DNA of 64,000 bases. Origin: Clostridiales bacterium (GTDB lineage Bacteria; Bacillota; Clostridia; Christensenellales; Borkfalkiaceae). The translations under genes and the position numbers were made by a program. This document shows, in pieces, positions 16,001-24,188 of this stretch; within the stretch, counting starts at the first letter, position 1; each line of letters opens with the position of its first letter. The stretch covers positions 1 through 64,000 of the forward strand of contig SVIG01000006.1 in assembly GCA_015071005.1 (NCBI GenBank). Direction: 5' to 3'. The notes under the pieces are model-generated. The model made no database searches and was not told where the DNA came from. It saw only the letters and a list, made by a program, of their open reading frames with translations.

Positions 16001-17562
16001 TTACCTGCCTTAAACACCCAGTCGCCCGAGAGCCAAGAAAGGTTATCCATGAAATAGGTTTCGTCCGCCAAATTCGGGTTGGTTACACAGGATTGCACCG
16101 AATATTTTTCCGAATACACGGAAACGTAGCCCTTTTCGTTGCCACCGCCGACAAAATCGCCCGTGGCAGCATAAGCCGCGCCCGAAGCCGCGTAAGCCGC
16201 CGTGCTACCGTCGAAGAAACATTCGCTTACGATGCTGTCGTTTTCCGCAAACCCAGCGATACCGCCTGCGTAAGAATAGCAATAATCAGTCGTCGTTGCC
16301 AAGGGATCGGTAACCGCTTGCGACGCTTTTGCTACGACTTCGCCCGTTGCGTAGGAGTTGGTGATAACCGTGTATTGTCCGAGTGAGCCCGCCACGCCGC
16401 CGCTATACAAAGCGCCGGAAACGTCGCCGTGCGCGTAGGAGTGGTGAATGGTTGCTGGTGCGCCGAGGGGATAGTTCGTGACCATATAACCCGAGATACC
16501 GCCTGCCGCGAGTGCCATACCGCTCAAAATTCTAATATCTACGTCCGTATTCGAGAACGCGACTTCCGAAGGATGCGCGCCGCCGAGCTCGGCGGCATAG
16601 AAGCCTTGTTGATAGCCGATCAAGCCGCCTGCGAAGGCGAAATAGCTATTGTCAGCAAGTACGTTGATTTCCCCGTTTGTTGCCGAGCAAAGATAGATCG
16701 TTGCGCCGACGCCGTAGCCAAGAAGGGAGCCGACCGAGATGGTCTTGCTTTCGCTATAACTCTCGTTCATGCCCGCGTTGATGGTGAAGTTTTCCAGCTG
16801 AATCCCGTGGAAGAGTGCGCTGTTTTCTACGGACGCGTCCTTGTACGCCGCACCGAACAAGCCAACGTAGTTCGCCGATTCGGAATGAATCGTGAAGTTC
16901 GAAATCTTATATTCGAAAGGCTTACCTGACACGGGATCGTAGTTGGTAAGGAAACAGCCCGCAAAATAGGAGTTTTCCGTACGCAAATCCCCGATTACCT
17001 GCAATTCTTCACCCTTACAGTCAATATTATTAACCACCATATAGGAAGCGGTCACGTAGCGGTATTCCCCTGCGTTAACCTTTTCCGCGATGAAGAGCAA
17101 GTCGATAGGCTTGCTGACAAGGAAGGGGGCATCTTTCGTTCCCATACCGTCCATACGCGAAACGTCTTTCTTGAGTCCTGTAACGGTGATCGTCAAGTCT
17201 TGATCCGCAACGACGGTATAGCTACCGTCTGCACGGGGCGCAACTGCTTTTTCGTTTGCATAAACGATGGCGTTGCCCGTATAGAAAGCGCTGACGTTCA
17301 GTTTGAACGTCACTTCCGTGCCGTATTCTACCGATTCGCCGCTGACAAAATCACTAACGAGGGTGTAGCCTTCGCCTTCTTCAAAGACGATGGTTTTTGC
17401 GTTCTGATTTTCGCCAGAGCCGTCTTCCGAACTGCCTTCTTCCGAAGTGATGTCAGAGCTGTTCGTTTCGTTGTCGCTACCTTTTGAGCCGCCGCAACCT
17501 GCCGCTGCCATCGCGCACGCGCAGGAAAGGGAGAGCAATAAGGCAATTAAATATTTTTTCAT
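13099..17562 (-). CDS. Very large lipoprotein with GLUG-type repeats and repeated beta domains
   Basis: This 1487-residue protein has a type II signal peptide with lipobox AAGC (Cys23) and a Ser/Glu-rich linker. Residues about 210-500 contain GLUG-like repeats (VGLFG, GGLIGY, GGISGY, GGVAGS, GGIAGF), expected to form a right-handed beta-helix. Residues about 640-1450 are a series of related beta domains, each opening with a G-x-W/Y motif such as FKGSW, YVGSW, NGEW, FMGTW and LFGTW, like small lipocalin-type barrels. It should be displayed on the outer face of the membrane, as an adhesin or glycan/ligand-binding scaffold. No catalytic motif was seen. GGAG lies five bases before the start. It has its own promoter and terminator and no operon partner. 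Confidence 0.85.
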   Translation of the reverse strand: MKKYLIALLLSLSCACAMAAAGCGGSKGSDNETNSSDITSEEGSSEDGSGENQNAKTIVFEEGEGYTLVSDFVSGESVEYGTEVTFKLNVSAFYTGNAIVYANEKAVAPRADGSYTVVADQDLTITVTGLKKDVSRMDGMGTKDAPFLVSKPIDLLFIAEKVNAGEYRYVTASYMVVNNIDCKGEELQVIGDLRTENSYFAGCFLTNYDPVSGKPFEYKISNFTIHSESANYVGLFGAAYKDASVENSALFHGIQLENFTINAGMNESYSESKTISVGSLLGYGVGATIYLCSATNGEINVLADNSYFAFAGGLIGYQQGFYAAELGGAHPSEVAFSNTDVDIRILSGMALAAGGISGYMVTNYPLGAPATIHHSYAHGDVSGALYSGGVAGSLGQYTVITNSYATGEVVAKASQAVTDPLATTTDYCYSYAGGIAGFAENDSIVSECFFDGSTAAYAASGAAYAATGDFVGGGNEKGYVSVYSEKYSVQSCVTNPNLADETYFMDNLSWLSGDWVFKAGKYPTINFKPDYERNEEGEIIYDQDGNAQIKHVTLAIELRYVTKNEQGETESVKLGGENVKSITYFDNADESLSMYASFGEYLFNGGLVRYLQADNGYLSYGYFFDEACTQKVPYSYTPMKNVTLYVGFADPTPVLGTYQVMVPNHANPLTITLDENGFATYSDGKSSQQANFSFDGETVIIESARLSRFYLGEIIIDEKEAETDTSKVYDANFDLYRYSYYNYRAELTDEGLAIYDGLYYTEESPLYAMKNVFRGEYFAKNGDATVYYSFYGDRAIVEKVENGESVRTEYDVCTLAGTVLTLKDSNGVLNDLVIDTAALSSYDNFKGSWTKTATVDKTFTFDGINQFTYTHKSYVRDGYTCDEQVVESFSGEYSVLGNGISFTMNGVSYVAEFDASGALQIVGADKTQIFYRSESYVGSWSNSGIVLNLLGIGESGIGKATAVYSDGSSLDLVYEASETENYVCLYLPHDVYVKNDLFGYFTHDVITNTLTAYLSDTNSESGFTAISLFVQDDYNGEWICNAPEFTNVEFDFNGFGLYGHLPYVGMEGTITLIENGKRTVVPYTLDAALQGKFAYNGKLYLMSYDEDAKVVILNSADSFERKDAFANIDFIDISGNSYAFDGKSALTIGGKFTINGSTAYGYKPNGDAYDVYNLETKETIGSLVKAQNVYSLTIGEETVSLYIRNAFMGTWAISGEFATFTVGPTDINGIIHATFKGVPVEMTYYDVDMLTFQYKEGNNPYKYYLYIRKDLEGSPMLLSQNPDGFSGYQVCAKADELFGTWVYNTNRNGRTVTLSFDGITSPYAQGVAKLTSTSATAVNETNYYYMIKENGILMWSQEADGTGKTSYYKITFTDDLEASTAFVNGDKAILRTEVDGLYLTEAKMDGKTYLFDGGYKDPINDTAAATPGKLLLDGEAVYTYLIKSYNANRTATLELCEIATGKKYSATLDYADSANVTLTLGDEIVAA

Positions 17563-17668
17563 AAAAACTCCGTATATAATGTTTACAACTTTACTTTTTA
17601 CGCAAGGTAAGCTACCAGTAAGGTATAGCTATGTGCATAACATCCCAATCTAGAGCATACCTTTCTAC

Positions 17669-17697
17669 ATTATACTATATATTACGAAAAATGACAA
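17669..17697 (-). promoter_or_regulatory. Promoter of the 1487-residue lipoprotein gene
   Basis: On the - strand TTGTCA and a perfect TATAAT are separated by 17 bases. The predicted leader is about 100 bases long and contains an AAGGTAT/ATACCTT inverted repeat. Confidence 0.8.
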
Positions 17698-17776
17698 GAA
17701 AAAACGGGGTAGTTTACGCAATTTTCTCTATTTTTCACAAAACCGTTTTTTTCCTATTTAAGCGGAAAATAATCAC

Positions 17777-17805
17777 TTGACAAGTCTTGCTTTTTAGGCT
17801 ATAAT
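17777..17805 (+). promoter_or_regulatory. Consensus promoter of the redox operon
   Basis: Perfect TTGACA and TATAAT with a 17-base spacer. Because transcription starts near 17812, the translation start must be downstream, which supports ATG 17864 for the next gene. Confidence 0.9.
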
Positions 17806-17863
17806 AGTGCATAATGCAAATCGTATGCCCAAACGTAGTTTGGGAAGTAAGGAAGGAAAGGTT

Positions 17864-18784
17864 ATGAAAGAAAAGTCGGGGGAACGGATACTCCGCTCTT
17901 TATACACCATATTATTTTCGCTTTTGACGCTCTTTGTCGGCGCGCTGTGTATTATACAGGTTTGGTCGATTTTCAAGTCCGAGGCAAGCGGGGCGTTTAC
18001 CCGTGCAAGGGTATGGGCGCACTTCAAGGAAATTTGGATTCCGATTGTAGTTTTTGTCGGTGCGTTGATGGGCAATATTATCATCGCGCTTGCTTATCCC
18101 AAGCAAAAGGAAAAGCTGAAAGCGGAGATCGATCCATGGATTACGGCGCGTCGTTTGCGCGAAAAAGTGGGCGGCGTTACGGGCGCGAAAAAAGAACGCG
18201 TTTTTAGAGGAGTGGTCAACGTTTTCATTGCGGCGATTACGGCTTTTGGCTTGGCGCTTTGCATTGGAATTATGTACGTAGATTCGTACACGCCTATGCT
18301 CTCTGCGAAATTCTTCTTAAAGCAGGACTTCTTGGTGGACCGTTTGGTTCGCGTTGCGATGTGCGCGCTTTCGGGCTTGCTTGCTTGCGTAATACTTGTA
18401 TCCCTCAAGAGTCTTTCCATAAAGAGAGAGATTGCGATTTATAAAGAGGCACTCGTTGCAAGAGCGAAAGGGAATAAGGAAGCGTGGGCGTCTGTTTGTG
18501 AAAAAATTGCGCTTGCGAAAAACGAAAAAGAGCTTGCCCAAGCGAGAGCGGAAGCAAAAGCACTTTTGAAAAAGCAAGAAAAAGACGCAAAGGCAGCGTC
18601 CAAGGTTAAGAAAACGAAAGCAAAAACGAATAAAAATAGTTCGCAGGTTTGGATTTGGGCGGCGCGCATCGCGTTGTTTGCGGTGGCGGTTACGTTCATT
18701 GTAATGGGCGTGGATAACGGCGGCGTAAAGGCGATGTTTATGAAGGCAATCAACGTTTGTACGCAATGTATCGGGATAGGGTAA
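17864..18784 (+). CDS. Multi-spanning membrane protein with CD1871A-like CXXC tail
   Basis: This 306-residue membrane protein has about five helices and a Lys/Ala-rich cytoplasmic stretch (about 205-265). Its last 45 residues, VMGVDNGGVKAMFMKAINVCTQCIGIG with the helix before it, match the pattern of the small CD1871A-family CXXC proteins (a single helix, then a KAxxxCxxCIGIG end). Here that element seems fused to a larger membrane domain. The conserved Cys pair at the very end (CTQC) suggests thiol redox chemistry. The start at 17864 has GGAAAGG just upstream. The next gene begins four bases after the stop, then TlpA follows, the usual CD1871A context. The N-terminal part is unrecognised. 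Confidence 0.75.
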   Translation: MKEKSGERILRSLYTILFSLLTLFVGALCIIQVWSIFKSEASGAFTRARVWAHFKEIWIPIVVFVGALMGNIIIALAYPKQKEKLKAEIDPWITARRLREKVGGVTGAKKERVFRGVVNVFIAAITAFGLALCIGIMYVDSYTPMLSAKFFLKQDFLVDRLVRVAMCALSGLLACVILVSLKSLSIKREIAIYKEALVARAKGNKEAWASVCEKIALAKNEKELAQARAEAKALLKKQEKDAKAASKVKKTKAKTNKNSSQVWIWAARIALFAVAVTFIVMGVDNGGVKAMFMKAINVCTQCIGIG

Positions 18785-18788
18785 GGAT

Positions 18789-19838
18789 ATGAAGAAATTT
18801 TTTGCAAAACTGAAAAGGGGTTTCAAAAAGATCCTGCCCACAAAACGGCGCATCGTACAGCTTTACACCGCGCTTTTGTTCAACGCAAACGTCAAGGGCT
18901 TTTTTAACGGTCAAATTTATCAAGGGCCGACCAAAAACCTTTGCGTGCCTGGGTTGAATTGCTATTCCTGCCCTGGCGCAACGGGGTCTTGCCCGATGGG
19001 CTCTCTCCAAAACGCACTCATCGATTCCAAGACAAGAATGCCGACGTACATAGTAGGGATTATCATTTTGTTCGGCTTGATCCTCGGTAGAACGATTTGC
19101 GGTTGGCTTTGTCCGATTGGTTTAGGGCAAGAGTTGTTGTATAAAATTCGGACGCCGAAGGTGAAAAAGAGCAAGGCGACGCGCGTGTTCTCCTATTTCA
19201 AATACGTGATCTTGATTGTGTTGGTTGTGATTTTGCCCTTGTCGATGGCAGTACCGGGATTTTGTGAATTCATTTGTCCTGCTGGTACGTTCCAAGGCGG
19301 TTTAGGGCTGTTACCGAATAAAGTAAGAGAGCCTTTGCTTACCCAGCTTGGCCCGATCTTTACGTGGAAATTTATCGTCATGGTCGCGGTGATTGTGGCA
19401 AGTATCTTTATTTTCCGTTTCTTCTGCCGTTTCCTTTGTCCGCTCGGCGCGCTTTACGGTTTCTTCTGTAAAATCGCGATGATCGGCTTGAAGGTGGATA
19501 AGAATAAGTGTACCGATTGCGGACTTTGTATCAAAGTATGTAAGATGGACACCAAGAAGGTGGGCGACCACGAGTGTATCCAATGCGGCGAATGTATTTC
19601 CGTGTGCCCGACGAAAGCGATTGCGTGGAAGGGCTCGAAGATGGTCGTTCGCGGTAACGACACCGACGTGGATCCTTCGAACGGGTTGAAACCGTTGAAC
19701 GGGCTTTTGAAAAAGGACGTAGAGCAAGTAGAAAACGTAGGCAACGCGGATAACGCGGAAAACGTAGGTAACGTATCGTCCGAACCCGTAGAAAACAAGG
19801 GATGCGAAGCTTCCCAAGCGGGGGTGGAAAATGAGTAA
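18789..19838 (+). CDS. Membrane polyferredoxin (4Fe-4S binding protein, NapH/CcoG-like)
   Basis: This 349-residue protein has about five membrane helices carrying repeated CxxxCP motifs (CGWLCPIG, CEFICPAG, CRFLCPLG) and an N-terminal YSCPGATGSCP. Then comes a classic two-cluster ferredoxin domain, CTDCGLCIKVC and CIQCGECISVCP (about residues 237-275). Proteins of this class pass electrons through or along the membrane via Fe-S clusters. The C-terminus is an Asn/Glu/Val-rich low-complexity tail of about 60 residues. It lies between the CD1871A-like protein (four-base gap) and TlpA (eight-base overlap), so it most likely feeds electrons to the extracytoplasmic thioredoxin. The electron donor is not identifiable here. 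Confidence 0.85.
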   Translation: MKKFFAKLKRGFKKILPTKRRIVQLYTALLFNANVKGFFNGQIYQGPTKNLCVPGLNCYSCPGATGSCPMGSLQNALIDSKTRMPTYIVGIIILFGLILGRTICGWLCPIGLGQELLYKIRTPKVKKSKATRVFSYFKYVILIVLVVILPLSMAVPGFCEFICPAGTFQGGLGLLPNKVREPLLTQLGPIFTWKFIVMVAVIVASIFIFRFFCRFLCPLGALYGFFCKIAMIGLKVDKNKCTDCGLCIKVCKMDTKKVGDHECIQCGECISVCPTKAIAWKGSKMVVRGNDTDVDPSNGLKPLNGLLKKDVEQVENVGNADNAENVGNVSSEPVENKGCEASQAGVENE

Positions 19839-20412
19839 AAAGAAGAAAATCGTAGGCGTAGCGCTTGCGTCGGTTTTAATGTCAGGCGCGCTCGTTTACT
19901 ATAATTTCATTGACAAAGCGCCGTCTATGGGTATGGGCGTAGGCAATATGTGTCTCGATTTCACGGTGGAAACGTACGAAAACGTCAATAGTGATTTTGC
20001 GCTCGATGGAAATAAGGCGACGCTTGGCAATCAAATCGGTAAGGTGTGCGTACTCAATTTCTGGGAAACGTGGTGCCAAGCCTGCGTAGAAGAATTGCCA
20101 GAGTTTAACGAAGTGCAGGTAGAATACGGCGATAAAGTGCAAATTTACGCGATTGCAGGCGTCACGTCGACGCAAGCGGAGATTGCGGAATATTTGAATA
20201 CGGGCGGCTGGAAGGTTTACGATTCCGAAAGCGATTGGTCGACCTTTTCCTTGACCTTTGCGTATATGTCTTATGACGCTTGTTTAGAAATGGGGTACAA
20301 TGGTATTTTGCCGAGAACGATTATCCTTGACAAGAGCGGCTTAATTGTCTACGAAGGGGATGGAAAATTGAGCTATGAAAGGCTGAAAGAATTGATTGAC
20401 AGCGTACTTTAA
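19831..20412 (+). CDS. TlpA-family membrane-tethered thioredoxin
   Basis: This 193-residue protein has an uncleaved N-terminal helix (about 8-27) and an AhpC/TSA-TlpA thioredoxin fold outside the membrane. The active site is WCQAC (Cys82 and Cys85), followed by EELPEF as is typical of TlpA/ResA. A family cis-Pro region is visible near ILPRTIILD. It should reduce disulfides in exported proteins or haem-maturation targets. The ATG overlaps the end of the polyferredoxin gene and GGGGGTGG lies just upstream, so the genes are translationally coupled. A strong terminator follows. No cytochrome c maturation genes are visible, so general thiol maintenance is more likely than haem ligation. Confidence 0.85.
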   Translation: MSKKKKIVGVALASVLMSGALVYYNFIDKAPSMGMGVGNMCLDFTVETYENVNSDFALDGNKATLGNQIGKVCVLNFWETWCQACVEELPEFNEVQVEYGDKVQIYAIAGVTSTQAEIAEYLNTGGWKVYDSESDWSTFSLTFAYMSYDACLEMGYNGILPRTIILDKSGLIVYEGDGKLSYERLKELIDSVL

Positions 20413-20422
20413 TGGAAAGATA

Positions 20423-20461
20423 AAGCGTGGCGTTTCCCGAAAGGAAACGCCACGCTTTTTT
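20423..20461 (+). terminator. Terminator of the redox operon
   Basis: A perfect 15-bp stem (AAGCGTGGCGTTTCC and its complement, five-base loop) is followed by a T-run, 11 bases after the tlpA-like stop. Confidence 0.9.
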
Positions 20462-20483
20462 ATGCCCAAAAATGCGATTGGAT

Positions 20484-20498
20484 GGGGGCAGGTACGCG
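20484..20498 (+). repeat. GGGGGCAGGTACG dispersed motif, intergenic copy
   Basis: This copy lies between two convergent terminators. Related copies are at 27771, 38786, 40055, 41853, 44649, 51812 and 57808 on +, and at 43841-43853 on -. Confidence 0.6.
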
Positions 20499-20512
20499 AA
20501 TAACAAAAAAAT

Positions 20513-20548
20513 ACTCGCTTTGAAACGGTAAGCCGTTTCAAAGCGAGT
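20513..20548 (-). terminator. Terminator of the thioredoxin-lipoprotein pair
   Basis: A perfect 16-bp stem with a four-base loop. On the - strand it is followed by ATTTTTTTG. The + strand also has TTTTC after it. Confidence 0.9.
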
Positions 20549-20573
20549 TTTCATTTTTCAATCGAATATTCGA

Positions 20574-23474
20574 TTAAAGGAAGGGGGTAGGAATCGTAGG
20601 ATTCTGCGCGCCTTCAGCAAGTACGCGTTCGTAGTAGCATACGCAAAGCCACGTGTCTTCTACGCCGTCGTGCTTTTCAGAAAGCAGGATGGTATTCAAA
20701 AGGTCGTAGATTTCTTTATCGACTGCAATGAAGCCCTTTAACTTGCCTTCGTTTTCCATAGCACGTTCGCAAATTTCAAGCATTGTCGCCGTGTAGTCCA
20801 CGCCGTCTACGTAGAATGCGCTCGTCGTGGGATCTTCAAACTTAACCGCGCGTTGACAGTAGCTGTAAATGCTTTCCGAAGGGAATTGCACCGTAGGACG
20901 GTTAACGTCGAGATACAAGTAGCGGCCGAGCGAGCCGTCGGAGTTGACTACGTGATAGAATCCGTCCTCTTCGGAGTAGGTGTATTCGATGCCGTCCGCA
21001 AGGAAGGTATTGCCCGAAACTTCATTGAAGCTGTATTGCCCTAAGGACGCATGCTCAAAGTAGGAATAGGACGTATCGGTCGATTTTGTAATGTTCAAGT
21101 TGAACGAACCGACTTCTTCGGGACTATAATAGGTCAAGAGCAAGTAGTAGGTCTTGCCTGCTTCCATATAATAACGGAAGTTGAAATTGTAATCGTATTC
21201 ACCCTCAACGAAGAAAGGATTATCGTACGTGCCGAGGAAGGTCTTTCTATCGCTATCCACAAGCCAGCAAATCGTATCCGAATTGCCCGTGGAACGAATG
21301 TCGTAAATGCCCGACGTTTCGGGAATAAACTTATGCTTGAAGCCACGCGGCGTCATGGGGAAGGGAACGTTGACTTTGTTGTCGCCTTCATACACTTGGA
21401 TTGCGCCTTGATAGGAAATACCGCGCATAGGATCTTGCATCGGTTCGCTATCGCCGTAGTGGTCGTAGTAAACGCAAAGCTCAAGCCATTCATTTTCGTG
21501 GTATTCGCCGCCCCAAGCGTTGTATTGCCATACGTAGTATACAACCAAATCAAGCAAGTCTTTCAAGTCTTGGGTGACGGGCGTATAACCGTGGTTGTAC
21601 ATATTGTTGTTTGCTTCCCAAGCATAGTATTCGACTTCCGCTATATAGTTAATGCCGAGGTCGTCGTAAATGAAGTTGTTGTAAGCGAGCATCCAAAGGC
21701 TCGTTTCCGTGCACCAAAGGGAAGTGTACCAAAGGTTCGCAAAGAGCAAAGGACCGTCTGCCGTTCCTACGTGGTAGTAGCCGTCAACTTCGTTATAAAC
21801 GGGGGTGATGTAGCGTTCGAATTGCGTTGCCGCGCCGTCCGCTGCCTTTACCGAAGCTGCATGACGGAATACGTTCGCGTCTACGCCAGGCGCGGAAATC
21901 ATATCGTCCAACGATTCAAAACGCAAGTTCTTGATTTGTACCGTGTCGCCGTAAACGTTACCCGACGTGTTCTTGTTATAGATGAGCGCTAATTCGTGTT
22001 CGCCCGCTTCAAAGTCTCTAAATACGTACGCGTAGCAGGTATTCCACTTGTTCATATAGTTGCCCGAAAGCTGATGAATGGGTACACCGTCAATAAGGAC
22101 GATAAATTCGTCGTACATTTCTTCCGAACCGAGCTTGTAATCAAATGCAAGCGCCGTGTTTGCTTCCGCTACGAAATCTACGTACAAGGTCGCATACGAA
22201 TAGTTGATATTATGGTTGGAAACTTCCAAATATTCGTTGCCATTAGCGATATACCAAGGCCAGCTGTAAGGATCATAGCCTTCGTCGTCGCTCGTCACAA
22301 CGCCTTTCTTTTGCCAACGGTAAGTAAAGCCGTCTTTACCCAAAACGTTCGCTACGCCCGTGAGTGTAGGCGCTTTATCCATAGCCGATTGAGGAACTTC
22401 GACGCGTTCCAATATATCGGTGGGAGGGACATCGATAGTGCCGTCGCCTTTGATGATGTACGGTTCGTAGTCATCACCGAGGAAATAGTCATAGCGTTGT
22501 TGGAAATCCTTCGCTTCCGTCATCGAGCCCGCGTGCATAAAGGTGATTACGCCGTAGCGGTCGATCATAACGGAAAGGGGAACAACGCCCGAATAGAACG
22601 CATTGATAAGTCCGCCGTCGTTGCCAGGGGATACCATATCCAGTTCAAGCCCTCTTTCGGTTTTGTACTGTGTGATTACCGAAGCGGTGTCTTTCGATTC
22701 TATGCTAATTGCGATGACTGCTACCTTGTCGGGATAAGCTTCGCCGTTTTCACCTTCATATCGAATCGAGTTATCGATCGCAGGGAATTCGGCTTCGCAA
22801 GGTCCGCACCACGTTGCCCAGAAGTTCAAAAGTACGACTTCCTTCGTTTCCAAAAGGGTGGAAAGGGTAAGCGTTTTACCGTCCGTCGTCGTCACGGTGA
22901 AATCGTGCATAACGTTGCCTAATTGATATCTCGTGCCACTCGGGATTTCGTCGCCAAGCAATTCACCCGTAGGCTCTACGTTTACGATAACCGTTTCACC
23001 GCCCCAAGGTTGGGTATAAATGGTGATATCGGAATCGCAAAGCTGATAGCCGGGCGTAATGTCTTCCAAAAGAACGACGTATTCCGCAGGGGGGACTTCG
23101 TCTTCCATGAAGTAGGCAAAGCCGGAAGAGTTCGTGATTTCCGTTGCGATGATTTCGTCCGTCAGTTCATCGACAAGATGAACGGTCACGTTGCCCATAC
23201 CGTAGTCGGTAGGGGTTTGAACGGAAACTCTGTACGAATAAGAAAGTTCAGGGGGTTCGGTTTCTTCGCTGGAATCGCCTTCGCTCGTTTCGCCCTCACT
23301 CGTTTCGCCGTCGCTCGTGCCGCCTTCGCTTCCGCCGGGTTGCTCGCTCGTCGGGGGGGTGGACGTATCGCCGTCACTGCCGCCACCGCCGCCGCAGCTC
23401 GCCGCGGCGCCAAGACCCAAACAAAGGGTCATGATCGCGGAAAGCCAAGTAATTTTCTTAAAGATTTTTTTCAT
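20574..23474 (-). CDS. Large lipoprotein with SpaA-like and TlpA/thioredoxin domains
   Basis: This 966-residue lipoprotein has lipobox AASC (Cys27) and a Gly/Ser/Glu/Thr-rich linker to about residue 75. A prealbumin-like/SpaA-type domain follows (about 78-165). A TlpA-type thioredoxin domain at about 185-330 has the active site WCGPC (Trp222, Cys223, Cys226). The remaining 600 residues look like beta-rich binding domains (aromatic-rich, jelly-roll-like) and may bind carbohydrate or peptide. It ends convergently against the redox operon, whose electron conduit could keep its CXXC pair reduced. GGAG lies seven bases before the start. It is 26 bases downstream of a second small lipoprotein gene, so the two form an operon. 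Confidence 0.85.
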   Translation of the reverse strand: MKKIFKKITWLSAIMTLCLGLGAAASCGGGGGSDGDTSTPPTSEQPGGSEGGTSDGETSEGETSEGDSSEETEPPELSYSYRVSVQTPTDYGMGNVTVHLVDELTDEIIATEITNSSGFAYFMEDEVPPAEYVVLLEDITPGYQLCDSDITIYTQPWGGETVIVNVEPTGELLGDEIPSGTRYQLGNVMHDFTVTTTDGKTLTLSTLLETKEVVLLNFWATWCGPCEAEFPAIDNSIRYEGENGEAYPDKVAVIAISIESKDTASVITQYKTERGLELDMVSPGNDGGLINAFYSGVVPLSVMIDRYGVITFMHAGSMTEAKDFQQRYDYFLGDDYEPYIIKGDGTIDVPPTDILERVEVPQSAMDKAPTLTGVANVLGKDGFTYRWQKKGVVTSDDEGYDPYSWPWYIANGNEYLEVSNHNINYSYATLYVDFVAEANTALAFDYKLGSEEMYDEFIVLIDGVPIHQLSGNYMNKWNTCYAYVFRDFEAGEHELALIYNKNTSGNVYGDTVQIKNLRFESLDDMISAPGVDANVFRHAASVKAADGAATQFERYITPVYNEVDGYYHVGTADGPLLFANLWYTSLWCTETSLWMLAYNNFIYDDLGINYIAEVEYYAWEANNNMYNHGYTPVTQDLKDLLDLVVYYVWQYNAWGGEYHENEWLELCVYYDHYGDSEPMQDPMRGISYQGAIQVYEGDNKVNVPFPMTPRGFKHKFIPETSGIYDIRSTGNSDTICWLVDSDRKTFLGTYDNPFFVEGEYDYNFNFRYYMEAGKTYYLLLTYYSPEEVGSFNLNITKSTDTSYSYFEHASLGQYSFNEVSGNTFLADGIEYTYSEEDGFYHVVNSDGSLGRYLYLDVNRPTVQFPSESIYSYCQRAVKFEDPTTSAFYVDGVDYTATMLEICERAMENEGKLKGFIAVDKEIYDLLNTILLSEKHDGVEDTWLCVCYYERVLAEGAQNPTIPTPFL

Positions 23475-23500
23475 AATAACTCCAAAAAGTTTGTTTTTTC

Positions 23501-23914
23501 TTATTCAGCCAAGGTGACCGTGTATTCGCCGAACGCAGCTTCCGTTCTAACGACGTCTTTCAAGGTCTTGCCAATTACGTGGATTTCGTAAACGCCTTCA
23601 CCAGGGAAACCCATAACATCTTTGTATTCGCACATACCGTTTGCATCCGTCGTCACGGGGGAGTAGCACGCGCCGAGAGTGCCGTCCGATTCTACTTTGC
23701 AAAATTGCACTCTTGCGTCTGCTGCAGGCGTACCGTCTGCGTTGAGTACGGTTACGGTGTAGCACGTAGCTTCGCCGGGTTGTTCGCTCGTTACGGGCGT
23801 GGAATCTTTGTCCGTGTCCTTGTCTTTGCTACCGCCGCAGCTTGCTACCGCGCAAAGACCTGCGCAGAACGTAAGGGCAAGGCAAAGACCTGCAAGTTTC
23901 TTAAATAATTTCAT
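23501..23914 (-). CDS. Small SpaA/carboxypeptidase-regulatory-like lipoprotein
   Basis: This 137-residue lipoprotein has signal peptide lipobox VASC (Cys26). After an Asp/Lys/Ser linker comes one prealbumin-like beta domain (about 55-137: YTVTVLNADGTPAADARVQF...GEYTVTL). It resembles the domain near the N-terminus of the larger lipoprotein encoded downstream. The start is placed at 23914 because AGGAGGTAATT lies directly before it; a longer frame to 23956 lacks a ribosome site. It is the first gene of the pair. No enzymatic motif is present, so a structural or ligand-presenting role is likely. Confidence 0.8.
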   Translation of the reverse strand: MKLFKKLAGLCLALTFCAGLCAVASCGGSKDKDTDKDSTPVTSEQPGEATCYTVTVLNADGTPAADARVQFCKVESDGTLGACYSPVTTDANGMCEYKDVMGFPGEGVYEIHVIGKTLKDVVRTEAAFGEYTVTLAE

Positions 23915-24005
23915 AATTACCTCCTTGAAACGAAAATCATCTGATTTACCTTTCACTTAATTTTTTTTATTTTTTTCGCGACCGCGCATAATGCGCAGTA
24001 TAGAC

Positions 24006-24034
24006 ATTGTATCATAAAAACGAGAAAAAGGCAA
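24006..24034 (-). promoter_or_regulatory. Promoter of the lipoprotein pair
   Basis: On the - strand TTGCCT and TACAAT are separated by 17 bases. A TATACT a few bases downstream is an alternative -10. Confidence 0.6.
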
Positions 24035-24100
24035 TCATTTTATCAGCAAAACGAATTATTATTTATGTCGCGCGCACGAGAAAAAAGTTTACTTCTATAC

Positions 24101-24136
24101 AAAAAAACCGTCGCAAACCAAGAGTTTACAACGGTT
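24101..24136 (-). terminator. Terminator of nagB
   Basis: On the - strand AACCGTTGTAAAC pairs with GTTTGCGACGGTT (two G-U pairs), followed by seven T. Confidence 0.85.
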
Positions 24137-24188
24137 TTTAGGGTTCAATAGAAAAAATTGATAGGCTTAATCGAAAAATTGATAAACC

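Noticed and set aside
13081-17487. Many + strand frames opposite the 1487-residue lipoprotein gene
   Set aside because: All lie antisense to one continuous frame with a lipobox, ribosome site, promoter and terminator.
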